Below the pieces are notes generated by a model. It searched no databases and was not told where the DNA came from. It was given only the letters and a program-made list of their open reading frames with translations. 60,452 nt of DNA from Nitrospirota bacterium (lineage in GTDB: Bacteria > Nitrospirota > Thermodesulfovibrionia > Thermodesulfovibrionales > SM23-35). Both the position numbers and the translations under genes were made by a program. The stretch covers positions 105,866 through 166,317 of the forward strand of contig JACAFF010000022.1 of NCBI GenBank assembly GCA_013388455.1, given 5' to 3'. This document shows, piece by piece, positions 45,266-53,514 of the stretch (position 1 is the first letter of the stretch; each line of letters begins with the position of its first letter).

Positions 45266-46156
45266 TTAGTTTAAGAATCTCTCTATTTTTATTTCTTTAT
45301 CTTGAATTTTCCCTATCCCAAAAAGTCTTTTATCAGGACTTTTAAGTCTAACATAACGTTCTGAAAAGAACTTTTCAGATATATCTTTTTCCAGAGTTTT
45401 AAAAAGAGAAATATTTACAGGCAGACCATTCTTTGCTTTATTATAGGCATTTTCATCAAAAACAACCTCTTGAAGATGCGATAATGCTAAATCTATTGAA
45501 TATTGAGCACAGGCTTTTACTTGTATTTCTTCTTCTGAAGCTGAATCATTAATTTTGAAATTACCTATACGCGTTCTTACAAGTGAATGCATATGTGCTC
45601 CCACACCTAATTCGTTACCTATGTCGTGGCACAATGTCCGTATATATGTTCCTTTTGAACACACTACTTTTATGTCAATATATGGTAAATCAATCCCTAA
45701 TATATCAATAGAATAAATATTGATTTTTCTGGGACGTCTCTCTATTGCCACACCCTGTCTTGCAAGTTTATATAATGGCTTACCTGATACCTTTATTGCT
45801 GAATACATAGGTGGCACCTGTTCAATCTGACCTGTGAATCTGGATAAGACTTTCTCTATGGAAGAATACAAATTTAATGAAGAAAGTTCACCTCTGGCTG
45901 TTATTTTACCTGAAGAATCGTATGTATCTGTACTCTCCCCGAGCTTTAACTTTACAATATATTCCTTATCGAGGTCCGATAAAAATCGAGCTATCTTTGT
46001 AGCTTTGTTCAAGCATATGAGAAGGACGCCTGTTGCTATCGGGTCAAGAGTTCCTGCGTGACCTGCCTTTTTTGCAGTAAAAAGACGTTTAACTCTTGTT
46101 ACAGCCTGCTGGGAAGAAATATCCTTTGTTTTGTTGAGGTTAATGACAATATTCAT
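45266..46156 (-). CDS. truB: tRNA pseudouridine(55) synthase
   Basis: Forms pseudouridine 55 in the T loop of tRNAs. It has 296 residues. The catalytic Asp is in AGHAGTLDPIATGVL (about 32-46). VPPMYSAIKVSGKPLYKLARQG and CSKGTYIRTLCHDIG are further family motifs, and a PUA-like C-terminal part is present. An in-frame Lys-rich start MNIVINLNKTKDISS is normal. It lies just downstream of tRNA-Arg on the same strand, five bases away. In many bacteria it is near rbfA and infB, which are not seen here. Confidence 0.95.
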   Translation of the reverse strand: MNIVINLNKTKDISSQQAVTRVKRLFTAKKAGHAGTLDPIATGVLLICLNKATKIARFLSDLDKEYIVKLKLGESTDTYDSSGKITARGELSSLNLYSSIEKVLSRFTGQIEQVPPMYSAIKVSGKPLYKLARQGVAIERRPRKINIYSIDILGIDLPYIDIKVVCSKGTYIRTLCHDIGNELGVGAHMHSLVRTRIGNFKINDSASEEEIQVKACAQYSIDLALSHLQEVVFDENAYNKAKNGLPVNISLFKTLEKDISEKFFSERYVRLKSPDKRLFGIGKIQDKEIKIERFLN

Positions 46157-46160
46157 TTAG

Positions 46161-46237
46161 TGGCGCGCCCAGGAGGATTCGAACCCCCGACCTGCGGATT
46201 CGTAGTCCGACGCTCTATCCAGCTGAGCTATGGGCGC
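46161..46237 (-). tRNA. tRNA-Arg (anticodon ACG)
   Basis: On the minus strand the acceptor GCGCCCA pairs with TGGGCGC, with discriminator G and encoded CCA. The D arm is GCTC/GAGC, the anticodon loop CTACGAA gives ACG (A34 expected to become inosine), and the T arm is GGGGG/CCTCC-like around TTCGAAT. It sits between the DUF2155 gene and truB. Confidence 0.96.
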
Positions 46238-46245
46238 ATTCCATT

Positions 46246-46836
46246 TTATTTTTTTACACCCTCTTTAAGAAATATGCTGTATTTTGGATGCTCAAATGGG
46301 TGTATTGCAGGAACCTTTGCGAACAACCAGCCCCACTGTTTTCCGGAAGCTGGAAAAATCTTTTTGTTATTTTCAAAAACCTGCACACTTAGTGCAGGGT
46401 TTTTTGGCTGATTTGTTGATGATGTTAGGGTCATTCCATCCATTTTGAAATCAGGGAGAAAATCACCTACATGAAGATTTAGATTTGTATTAGGAATTTT
46501 GAATTCACTATTGAGTTTAACTAAATATTCCTGTTTTGTCTTAGCAACTTTATCTTCAAAAATAATCCTCGCTCCACTCCATTTACCTTTGACTGATTCA
46601 GGCACAACAATCTTTGTTTTTACCCTCTGCATCATCATCCCTTGCCCTTCAGGCTGTTGTCCCTGCTGTGTCATTGAAGGGGGCATCTGCCCGGGAGGGA
46701 CAGGTTCTGATAATATTGGCCCTGTTCCCATAGGCGCAGGCGCCTGCTGGACAGGTTGCTGTGGTTCTTTCTTCTCACATGCTGACAATGATAAAATCAA
46801 TAGAAGAAATACTATCAATATAAAAACTTTTTGCAT
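46246..46836 (-). CDS. DUF2155 domain lipoprotein
   Basis: Family of unknown function. The 196-residue protein has a signal peptide with lipobox LSA-C, followed by a Pro/Gln/Met-rich linker (about 24-75). The DUF2155 domain (about 78-190) contains VPESVKGKWSGARI, LHVGDFLPDFKMDG, FENNKKIFPASGKQWGWLF and HPFEHPKYSIFLKEGV, which are the conserved segments I recall for this family. It is flanked by tRNA-Ser and tRNA-Arg on the same strand. Confidence 0.85.
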   Translation of the reverse strand: MQKVFILIVFLLLILSLSACEKKEPQQPVQQAPAPMGTGPILSEPVPPGQMPPSMTQQGQQPEGQGMMMQRVKTKIVVPESVKGKWSGARIIFEDKVAKTKQEYLVKLNSEFKIPNTNLNLHVGDFLPDFKMDGMTLTSSTNQPKNPALSVQVFENNKKIFPASGKQWGWLFAKVPAIHPFEHPKYSIFLKEGVKK

Positions 46837-46905
46837 CTAATCCTCCTTATATGTTGAAAATTTTCTTATATCACTGTTCAATTTTAACTATTTACTGCCG
46901 TTAAC

Positions 46906-46998
46906 TGGCGGAGAGGCAGGGATTCGAACCCTGGGTGAAGTTTTACCTCCACAACCGCTTAGCAGGCGGCTGCCTTCGACCAGCTCGGCCACCTCTCC
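46906..46998 (-). tRNA. tRNA-Ser (anticodon GCT)
   Basis: Minus-strand class II tRNA of 93 bases with a long variable arm. The acceptor GGAGAGG pairs with CCTCTCC, followed by discriminator G and CCA. The anticodon stem CCGCC/GGCGG-like encloses CTGCTAA, giving GCT. The T arm is CAGGG/CCCTG around TTCGAAT. It lies between rapZ and the DUF2155 gene. Confidence 0.96.
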
Positions 46999-47179
46999 TT
47001 AAAAAACCAACCAACAATCAGTAGTCAATAATCTGTGTATATACAGAAAACAGCAGTTTATACACAGACACTGAAAATTTATTTTACCGCAAACTTGTTA
47101 AAAAAAAGAATATTAATTACGGCAACAATTATACTAACACAGCTCAAATAAAACTTTGTTAAGAAAATGGAGTGCAAAA

Positions 47180-48028
47180 TTATCTGATATCACGATGAAT
47201 AATATCAATATCAATTGGATGTTTTTTAAGATAATCACGCAATTTTTCTACTATAGCCGGAGAACGGTGATTACCTCCTGTACAACCTATACCAACTGTA
47301 ACATATAATCTACCTTCTTTAAGATATTGTTCGATAAGAAAATCCAGAAATTCCTTTATTTTTTTTATAAAAGTTTTGGAATTATGATGCCTGAATACAT
47401 AATCAGAAACTCTTTTATCTGTGCCTTTAAGTTGTTTTAATTCTGGTATGAAGTTTGGATTTGGAAGGAATCTTGCATCAAAAAGCAGATCGAGGTTCTG
47501 AGGAAGGCCGTATTTAAAACCGAAAGATATCAGGATTAGCCTCATAGCTTTAGTACCTTTTTTTATTCCATAGATACAGGTAATAAGTTGTCTCAGTTGA
47601 TGTGGGGAAAATGGAGACGTATCAATAACTCTATCAGAATCATCTTTCAGAAAAGAAAGCCTTTCTTTCTCTTTTCTGATAGCTTCTTCAATCTTTCCTC
47701 CAAGGGGATGTGGCCTTCGAGTCTCTTTAAATCGCCTGACCAGCACTTCCTTTTCTGCTTCAAGGAAGATAATATCAGTTTTATATTTATTTTTCAAAAT
47801 CTTAAGTGCATTTTTAATACCTGATAAAAATCCCTTCTCCCTAATATCAATCCCGATTGCAATCTTCCTGATATTTTTATTTCTGGATACAATCGAAACA
47901 AGGGAATCAATCAGGGCAACTGGAAGATTATCCACACAAAAGTAACTGGAATCTTCAAGTGCCCTTAAAGCAACGGTTTTGCCGGAACCGGAAAGACCCG
48001 TGATTATAACAATAATTGGTTCCTTCAT
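47180..48028 (-). CDS. rapZ: RNase adapter / nucleotide-binding protein RapZ
   Basis: P-loop protein; in E. coli it guides RNase E to a small RNA that controls glucosamine-6-phosphate synthase, while in other phyla the role is less clear. It has 282 residues, full length. The Walker A is GLSGSGKT (about 12-19). DNLPVAL, IDIRE and FLEAEKEVLVRRFKETRRPHPL follow, and the C-terminal domain has VGIGCTGGNHRSPAIVEKL. It ends the lptC-lptA-lptB-rpoN-hpf-rapZ string, as in many proteobacteria, but without a ptsN gene before it. Confidence 0.94.
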   Translation of the reverse strand: MKEPIIVIITGLSGSGKTVALRALEDSSYFCVDNLPVALIDSLVSIVSRNKNIRKIAIGIDIREKGFLSGIKNALKILKNKYKTDIIFLEAEKEVLVRRFKETRRPHPLGGKIEEAIRKEKERLSFLKDDSDRVIDTSPFSPHQLRQLITCIYGIKKGTKAMRLILISFGFKYGLPQNLDLLFDARFLPNPNFIPELKQLKGTDKRVSDYVFRHHNSKTFIKKIKEFLDFLIEQYLKEGRLYVTVGIGCTGGNHRSPAIVEKLRDYLKKHPIDIDIIHRDIR

Positions 48029-48049
48029 AATTCATATTTCATACTTTCT

Positions 48050-48574
48050 TTATTTCACTGGTTCAATCAATCCAAAATTGCCATCTCTTCTCCGGTATAT
48101 GACATTGATATCCCCACTATTGTCATTGGTAAAAACAAAGAAATCCTTATCGAGTAGTTCCATCTGCATTACTGCCTCATCAGGGCTCATTGGTTTCAGT
48201 TCAAAACGTTTGTTTTTTATAATTTTCCCAACTTCAGCAGGAATTTCTACTTTAGCTGAAACAGTGCTGGTTTTTCCTTCATTCTTTCTGTGAGAAACAA
48301 GTTTTTCCTTATATTTCTTTATCTGACGTTCGAGTTTCTCTGATACCTCATCAATAGACGAATATACCTCACCAGTAACACTCTCAGCCTGAATAAGGAC
48401 CCCATTAGCCTTAAGCAATACTTCTACCTTATGCCTATACTTTTCAACTGTTATAGTAACAATAGCTTCAGTTATACTTGAAAGATATTTGTTTATTCTC
48501 TTAATCTTTTTCTCTGCATAACTTTTTAAAGACTGTGTAATCTCAAGGTGTCTTCCTGTCACAATAATATTCAT
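48050..48574 (-). CDS. hpf: Ribosome hibernation promoting factor, long form
   Basis: Binds the 30S subunit in slow growth and joins ribosomes into 100S dimers. The 174 residues place it in the long class. The N-terminal domain (about 1-100, MNIIVTGRHLEITQSLKSYAEKK) is followed by a linker and the dimerising C-terminal domain (about 118-172, RFELKPMSPDEAVMQMELLDKDFFVF). It lies between rpoN and rapZ with short gaps. Confidence 0.95.
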   Translation of the reverse strand: MNIIVTGRHLEITQSLKSYAEKKIKRINKYLSSITEAIVTITVEKYRHKVEVLLKANGVLIQAESVTGEVYSSIDEVSEKLERQIKKYKEKLVSHRKNEGKTSTVSAKVEIPAEVGKIIKNKRFELKPMSPDEAVMQMELLDKDFFVFTNDNSGDINVIYRRRDGNFGLIEPVK

Positions 48575-48583
48575 AAATCCTCC

Positions 48584-50041
48584 TTATAGTGAAGTCTGTT
48601 TTTTCCGTTTCGATTGTGAGGCAATACCGAGCTCTTCTCTATATTTTGCTACTGTTCTTCTTGCAATTGTAATATTTTTTTTCTTGAGTATCTCTGCAAT
48701 ATGATTATCACTTAGCGGTTTTTGTGCATCTTCTTCAGTCACGATTTTCTTTATAAGATTTTTGACAGATTTTGATGAAATACTTCGCATCCCGCTATTA
48801 AGAGCACTGCTGAATAGATACCTAAAACAGAAAATTCCACGATCACATGATATGAATTTGTTCGAGGTAACTCTGCTTATAGTGCTTTCGTGTAAATTGA
48901 TTGCTGAAGCAACATCTTTCAATGTTAAAGGTTTAAGATATTCAATTCCTTTATCAAAAAACTCCCTCTGAAGAGATAAGAGTGTCTCTGTAACCCTATA
49001 AATAGTCCTGCTTCTTTGATCAAGACTTTTTAATAGTCCAACTGCTGAACGGAACTTTTCAATAAAAAATTGCTTATCCTCTTTTGAAAAAGCATTATCA
49101 TGCTGGAGTAAATTTTTATAAAAATTGCTGATTCTCAGCTTTGGGATACCCTCATCATTTAAAATAATCTGATATTCATCATGCGTCCTGATAAGAAACA
49201 CATCCGGAATAATATAATTTACATTAAAACTTGCAAAATTCCTGCCTGGCTTAGGTTCAAGCCCTTCAATAATTTTTAAGGCAGCCATTACTTCACTAAT
49301 GGAAATACCATACTGCTGAGCAATCTGGGTATATCTTTTCTTTTCAAGGTCATCCAGATTGTTCCTAATTATATTTTCAACAACAGTGTTCTGGAGGTTA
49401 AATGTCCTGATTTGCAGAAGTAAACATTCACATAAATTTTTTGCACCAACCCCTGGAGGATCAAATCTCTGTATCAAATCGAGTGCCTTCTCGACTGTCT
49501 CTTTTTGCACTTTCGCTGCCTCTACAATTTCGTCGATACTTGCAACCAAATATCCATTTTCATCAATATTTCCTATAATTATCTCTCCAACTTTTTTAAT
49601 ATCCTCGGACTCATTTGAAAGTCTCAACTGCCATAAGAGATGGTCATAAAGATCTGGTTCTTTAGAAATAAATTGTTCAAATGAAGGTGGAGTTACTGTT
49701 CCGGGATTAAAGTATCCCAGATCCCTTCCATCATATCCCCTCTCTTCAAAGTATTCATCTACAGTAAAATTCATGAGCTTCTCGAGGGGGGCTTCTGCAT
49801 CTTCTAATATCATATCTTCAGGTTCAATATTGTCTCTCTCTTCATAGACGGTTTCTTCTGATGAGACCTCTTCCATTTCATCTACTATTTCTTCAAGGAG
49901 TGGATTTTCCATTAGCTCCTGATTTAAGAATTGTGTGAGCTCGAGATGAGGAAGTTGCAAAAGCTTTATCGCCTGCTGGAGTTGCGGGGTTAATATTAGT
50001 TTCTGTGATAATCTGAGTTCAAGTCTGCTCTCGAGTGCCAT
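48584..50041 (-). CDS. rpoN: RNA polymerase sigma-54 factor
   Basis: Alternative sigma factor that needs an ATP-dependent activator. It has 485 residues. The Gln-rich region I is LELRLSQKLILTPQLQQAIKLL (about 6-27), an acidic region follows (about 50-75), then the core-binding part and the helix-turn-helix. The RpoN box ARRTVAKYRE (about 462-471) recognises the -24 element. Its start overlaps lptB by one base. The activator at 58563 in this window is a natural partner. Confidence 0.97.
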   Translation of the reverse strand: MALESRLELRLSQKLILTPQLQQAIKLLQLPHLELTQFLNQELMENPLLEEIVDEMEEVSSEETVYEERDNIEPEDMILEDAEAPLEKLMNFTVDEYFEERGYDGRDLGYFNPGTVTPPSFEQFISKEPDLYDHLLWQLRLSNESEDIKKVGEIIIGNIDENGYLVASIDEIVEAAKVQKETVEKALDLIQRFDPPGVGAKNLCECLLLQIRTFNLQNTVVENIIRNNLDDLEKKRYTQIAQQYGISISEVMAALKIIEGLEPKPGRNFASFNVNYIIPDVFLIRTHDEYQIILNDEGIPKLRISNFYKNLLQHDNAFSKEDKQFFIEKFRSAVGLLKSLDQRSRTIYRVTETLLSLQREFFDKGIEYLKPLTLKDVASAINLHESTISRVTSNKFISCDRGIFCFRYLFSSALNSGMRSISSKSVKNLIKKIVTEEDAQKPLSDNHIAEILKKKNITIARRTVAKYREELGIASQSKRKKQTSL

Positions 50042-50763
50042 TAGAGTCTGAACTCCTCTCCAAGGAAGGTCTCTTTAACCATTTTATTTGATATGATTCT
50101 ATCAGGACTTCCTTCCTCGAGAATTTCTCCATTATTAATTATATAAGCCCTATCTGTTATAGAAAGTGTATCTCTTACATTATGATCTGTTATAAGAATG
50201 CCGAGCCCTATATTTTTCAGGTGATTCAGCATCTTTTTTAACTCAATGATAGCAATAGGGTCTATTCCTGCAAAAGGTTCATCGAATAAAAGAAAAAGCG
50301 GTTTTATAGCGATAGCCCTTGCTATCTCAGTCTTGCGCCTCTCTCCTCCTGAAAGTTTATATCCCTCTTTTTCTTGGAGACCTGTAAGATTAAATTCTTT
50401 CAATAAACGTGCCAGCTCCAATTCAATCTCTTCGCGATTAAGGCCCTTTATTTCAAGTACTGCCCTTATATTATCTCCAACAGTCAGTTTTCTGAATATC
50501 GAAGGCTCCTGAGGCAGATAACTTATTCCCATCCGTGACCTTCTATACATGGGCAACCTTGTTATATCCTGATTATCAAGAAAAATCTTCCCCGCATCAG
50601 GTTTTATCAGACCCACAGTCATATAAAAACTGGTCGTCTTCCCTGCACCATTCGGCCCGAGTAGGCCTACTATCTCTCCTGAACTGACGTAAAGGTGCAG
50701 ATTTTTTACAACCTGTCTCTTACCATAATATTTTGAAAGACCTTTAGTCTCAAGGAGGTGCAT
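50041..50763 (-). CDS. lptB: Lipopolysaccharide export ATPase LptB
   Basis: ABC ATPase that drives LptFG extraction of lipopolysaccharide. The 240 residues contain Walker A GPNGAGKTT, the Q-loop segment YLPQEPSIFRKL, the signature LSGGERRKTEIARA, Walker B LFLLFDEPFAGIDPIA and the switch His in ITDHNVRDTL. The pattern is that of LptB rather than a LivG-type importer, and the lptA/lptC/rpoN neighbours confirm it. Confidence 0.96.
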   Translation of the reverse strand: MHLLETKGLSKYYGKRQVVKNLHLYVSSGEIVGLLGPNGAGKTTSFYMTVGLIKPDAGKIFLDNQDITRLPMYRRSRMGISYLPQEPSIFRKLTVGDNIRAVLEIKGLNREEIELELARLLKEFNLTGLQEKEGYKLSGGERRKTEIARAIAIKPLFLLFDEPFAGIDPIAIIELKKMLNHLKNIGLGILITDHNVRDTLSITDRAYIINNGEILEEGSPDRIISNKMVKETFLGEEFRL

Positions 50764-50781
50764 TATTAATTCTTTACTTTA

Positions 50782-51270
50782 TTATTTCTTTTTTCTAAGG
50801 AAAACCTTACTTTCTTCTACAAGAAATCTGTCTTCTTTCATAAAATAAGTCATCTTTTTACCTGTAACAACATTTTCACCCTCTGTTGCTCTCGGCTCAC
50901 CGGTAAATATAATTTTTTCTCCATCCGCAAGATATGTAGCTTTTTCCGAAACAACAACCCTGTCTCCTTTTATAAATTTCACATTCCCTTCTGCATCAAT
51001 CCTTGTCACATTTCCTGTATCCTTATCGCTCAGAACAACCATCTTGTCTGAATATATAGTTGTATCTGTTGTTTTTGCAACAACTGAACGTTCAAAAATA
51101 GCCGTATTTGTTTTGTTATCAGCAGTAAGCATCTGAGAAGTGATGACTATCGGTCCTTTAATTTCTCCTGATCCCTGTTCGGCAAGGCCTTCTGAAATGA
51201 ACAGGGGAAGAATCGAGAAAAAAAGGATGAGACTGACTAAACTACTTATAAAAGATTGCCTTGACATCAT
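50782..51270 (-). CDS. lptA: Lipopolysaccharide transport periplasmic protein LptA
   Basis: Periplasmic bridge carrying lipopolysaccharide between LptC and LptD. The ATG at 51270 (or 51267, adjacent) is chosen; a TTG ten codons upstream adds residues before the signal peptide. The product has 162 residues with signal peptide LVSLILFFSILPLFISEGLAE and the beta-jellyroll OstA repeats (ITSQMLTADNKTNTAIFERSVVAK and ADGEKIIFTGEPRATEGENVVTGKKM). It overlaps lptC and precedes lptB by 18 bases. Confidence 0.88.
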   Translation of the reverse strand: MMSRQSFISSLVSLILFFSILPLFISEGLAEQGSGEIKGPIVITSQMLTADNKTNTAIFERSVVAKTTDTTIYSDKMVVLSDKDTGNVTRIDAEGNVKFIKGDRVVVSEKATYLADGEKIIFTGEPRATEGENVVTGKKMTYFMKEDRFLVEESKVFLRKKK

Positions 51271-51751
51271 TGTATATCCGGACTTTTTGTTCTTTATCAA
51301 CTTTCATTCCTCTGCCTTCAATTTTGAAACCTTTGCCCTCAACCTCTATTTTCCCGGCTGCCTCAATAGTTCCTGAAGAAATCTCATAATCAATCATTTC
51401 TGCTTTTATAGTGTAATCCTTTGCCTTCGCCTTAATAGCTCCACCAGTTGTAAAGCTCTGCTCGGAAAGATTATATATGCCTTTATCAGCGAACAAGGTA
51501 ACGTCATTTTCAGGTATAAACAACTGAATTTTTTCCAATTCAGCTTTCTCATCACTTTCAGTAAAAACTGCCTTTTCTGCATTAAGTATCCATGCGGTCA
51601 TCCCGGTCTTTTTATGGATAATCTTCAGGTCTTCAAGAAAAGAGCCTTCTTTTATGTTCAACTTTATATCTATTTCCCTCGTGGGTATCAACATTATTAA
51701 AAGAAGAGTAAAAGATATAATAGAAATCCCTATTAATAAACCTCTCTTCAT
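51242..51751 (-). CDS. lptC: LPS export protein LptC
   Basis: Membrane-anchored jellyroll protein that receives lipopolysaccharide from LptB2FG. From the ATG at 51751 it has 169 residues: basic MKRG, one membrane helix (LLIGISIISFTLLLIMLIP) and a periplasmic domain with WILNAEKAVFTESDEKAELEKI and FKIEGRGMKVDKEQKVRIYNDVKA. ATG at 51766 and TTG at 51799 are alternative starts; none has a clear ribosome-binding site. It is first in the lptCAB-rpoN-hpf-rapZ string. A kdsC gene, often upstream, is absent. Confidence 0.85.
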   Translation of the reverse strand: MKRGLLIGISIISFTLLLIMLIPTREIDIKLNIKEGSFLEDLKIIHKKTGMTAWILNAEKAVFTESDEKAELEKIQLFIPENDVTLFADKGIYNLSEQSFTTGGAIKAKAKDYTIKAEMIDYEISSGTIEAAGKIEVEGKGFKIEGRGMKVDKEQKVRIYNDVKAIFYK

Positions 51752-51885
51752 TAAAAATTCTATCATATAGAAAGAACTATGTAAACCTTTAAGTTTCAAA
51801 GGCTGAGCAAGATTTTATTGCCAAAAGATGCATAATTGTAATAGTATTAAAAATTTAAAGAAAACCATCACAAGAGGTATAAGCT

Positions 51886-52206
51886 ATGATTACTTACACG
51901 GATTTTAATAAACTTGATATAAGAATCGGGAAAATCGTATCAGCAGAAAAAGTTAAAGACACTGATAAATTACTCAAATTAGAAGTTGATTTAGGTTTCG
52001 AAAAAAGAAATATCGTTGCAGGGATTGCTGAACTATATGAACCAGAGCAAGTCATTGCCAAAGAAATTCCTATACTCTTAAATTTAGAACCAAAAAATAT
52101 CAGGGGAATCATAAGCCATGGGATGATTCTCGCAGTTGATGTTGAAGGGAAACCTGTTTTAATGCATCCGGAAAAAGAAGTTCCGCCGGGCAGCAAAATC
52201 AGATAA
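51886..52206 (+). CDS. tRNA-binding domain protein (CsaA / MetG C-terminal-like)
   Basis: Stand-alone OB-fold tRNA-binding domain, 106 residues. The pattern FNKLDIRIGKIVSAEKV, KLLKLEVDLG, RNIVAGIAELYEPEQVIAKE and NLEPKNIRGIISHGMILA matches the C-terminal dimerisation domain of methionyl-tRNA synthetase and free Trbp111/CsaA proteins. AAGAGGT precedes the ATG. A free C-terminal MetRS domain is more likely than the CsaA chaperone by sequence pattern, but either is possible. Confidence 0.88.
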   Translation: MITYTDFNKLDIRIGKIVSAEKVKDTDKLLKLEVDLGFEKRNIVAGIAELYEPEQVIAKEIPILLNLEPKNIRGIISHGMILAVDVEGKPVLMHPEKEVPPGSKIR

Positions 52207-52228
52207 TTAAGAGTAATAAAGTAAGAAC

Positions 52229-53236
52229 ATGATTCCTCATAGAGATCAATTCAGTGGATGTCTTATAGGACAATGCCTTGGTGATGCTACTGGTTTTGTT
52301 GTGGAGGGATTTTCAGCAGAAGCATGTCAAAGATATATTGAAGATTTTCTGCTAACTGAAAAAGTTGTTTCTTTCGGAAGATTCCCCTTCCCTTTCGGAC
52401 AATACTCTGACGATTCACAACTTGCCCGTGAATTGCTCCTGAGCTATGTAGACTGTAAGAAATTTGATCCAGAAAATTATGCAAAGCGTCTTATGCGTAT
52501 CTTTATAGAAAGGAGGGTTGTAGGGTTTGGTTATTCTACCAGACAGGCAGCTTTAAAACTCGCGGAAGGCATTTCATGGGAAGAATCAGGCACACCTTCT
52601 CCATCAGCAGGAAATGGTAGCGCCATGCGTGCTGCACCTATAGGATTAATCTTTTTTGATAACCCAAAGGCGTTAATTCAGGCAGCACATGACCAGGGAA
52701 GGATTACCCATAAAGATCTAAGATGTTCGGCAGGAGCAGTAGCAGTCAGCGGAGCAGTTGCGATTGTGCTGAAAAATAAGCAAATAGATGGAGAAAGCTT
52801 TATTAATTCTCTTTGTGATTTGACCGGAGAAATTGATACAGACTTTACATCAGAGTTGCAGAAATTAAAACAATGGAGCTTGTTACCTCCAAGGGAAGCT
52901 GTATTATTTATCTCCAGAGCAGGGATTGATCCTGAATATATTGAAGAAGATGGATGGCGCGGCATAACTCCTTTTGTAATCAGCAGTGTTCTATGGAGTC
53001 TCTATTGTTTCATCAGAACGCCAGATGATTACTGGCAAACAATCTGCACAGCAATTTCAGCAGGCGGAGATGTTGATACTACAGCATCAATGGCAGGTGC
53101 TATAAGCGGTGCATATCTCGGACTTGGAGCAATCCCATCTGAGCCGGCACATCAACTTACCGATCGCGGAAACTGGAAGTTTGATGAACTTGTTGAATTA
53201 GCACATAAGTGCTATGAAATAAAAATGCGGACATAA
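52229..53236 (+). CDS. ADP-ribosylglycohydrolase family protein (DraG/ARH type)
   Basis: Binuclear-metal hydrolase that removes ADP-ribose from proteins or small molecules. The 335 residues have metal-ligand motifs in place: GQCLGDATG near the N-terminus, SDDSQLARELL (the usual TDDT position, here SDDS) and GGDVDTTASMAGAISGAYLG near the C-terminus. DraG of nitrogen fixers is the best-known member, but no nif or draT gene is seen here. It follows the tRNA-binding gene by 22 bases, so they may be co-transcribed. Confidence 0.88.
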   Translation: MIPHRDQFSGCLIGQCLGDATGFVVEGFSAEACQRYIEDFLLTEKVVSFGRFPFPFGQYSDDSQLARELLLSYVDCKKFDPENYAKRLMRIFIERRVVGFGYSTRQAALKLAEGISWEESGTPSPSAGNGSAMRAAPIGLIFFDNPKALIQAAHDQGRITHKDLRCSAGAVAVSGAVAIVLKNKQIDGESFINSLCDLTGEIDTDFTSELQKLKQWSLLPPREAVLFISRAGIDPEYIEEDGWRGITPFVISSVLWSLYCFIRTPDDYWQTICTAISAGGDVDTTASMAGAISGAYLGLGAIPSEPAHQLTDRGNWKFDELVELAHKCYEIKMRT

Positions 53237-53260
53237 AATAAAACCCTTCACATTTCCAAA

Positions 53261-53339
53261 ATTTGCCGATGGAGATTCTTAATCTATTTCAGCATCTCTT
53301 TAAATAAATATCAAAGGCTTTAAGATTCTATCGGCAAAT
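53261..53339. repeat. Inverted repeat between the ADP-ribosylglycohydrolase gene and lexA
   Basis: ATTTGCCGAT at 53261-53270 begins the left arm, which pairs with bases 53320-53339 over about 20 positions with one 2-base bulge. The loop is about 37 bases. It lies 24 bases after the upstream stop and just before the lexA promoter. There is no T-run, so a terminator role is uncertain. Confidence 0.55.
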
Positions 53340-53357
53340 CCGGGCATTTTTATCTGC

Positions 53358-53398
53358 TTGACAAAATTTTATTTTTAGTATACATTTGTATATATAAT
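53358..53398 (+). promoter_or_regulatory. Candidate lexA promoter with overlapping palindromic operator
   Basis: TTGACA (53358-53363) is followed after 17 bases by TACATT (53381-53386). The perfect palindrome TATACA-TT-TGTATA (53379-53392) covers that -10 region, which is where an autoregulating LexA would bind. It is neither the enterobacterial CTGT-N8-ACAG box nor the Gram-positive GAAC-N4-GTTC box. A second -10-like TATAAT lies at 53393-53398. Confidence 0.5.
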
Positions 53399-53401
53399 TT
53401 A

Positions 53402-53496
53402 CCCCCCACTTTCTGAAGAAAGACTGGGCAGGGGATTGGGGAACAGACCCCTTCCCGCATCCGCCCCTGCCCAGCCACTTCCAATTAAGGTGGGGA
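53402..53496. repeat. GC-rich nested palindrome in the lexA leader
   Basis: CTGGGCAGGGG (53424-53434) and CCCCTGCCCAG (53464-53474) are exact inverted arms. An outer pair (CCCCACTTT near 53404 and AAGGTGGGG near 53488) and an inner GGGG/CCCC pair extend the structure. It is strikingly GC-rich for this AT-rich region and would fold in the 5' leader of the lexA transcript. Confidence 0.65.
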
Positions 53497-53514
53497 TATA
53501 AAAGAGAATTTCCT

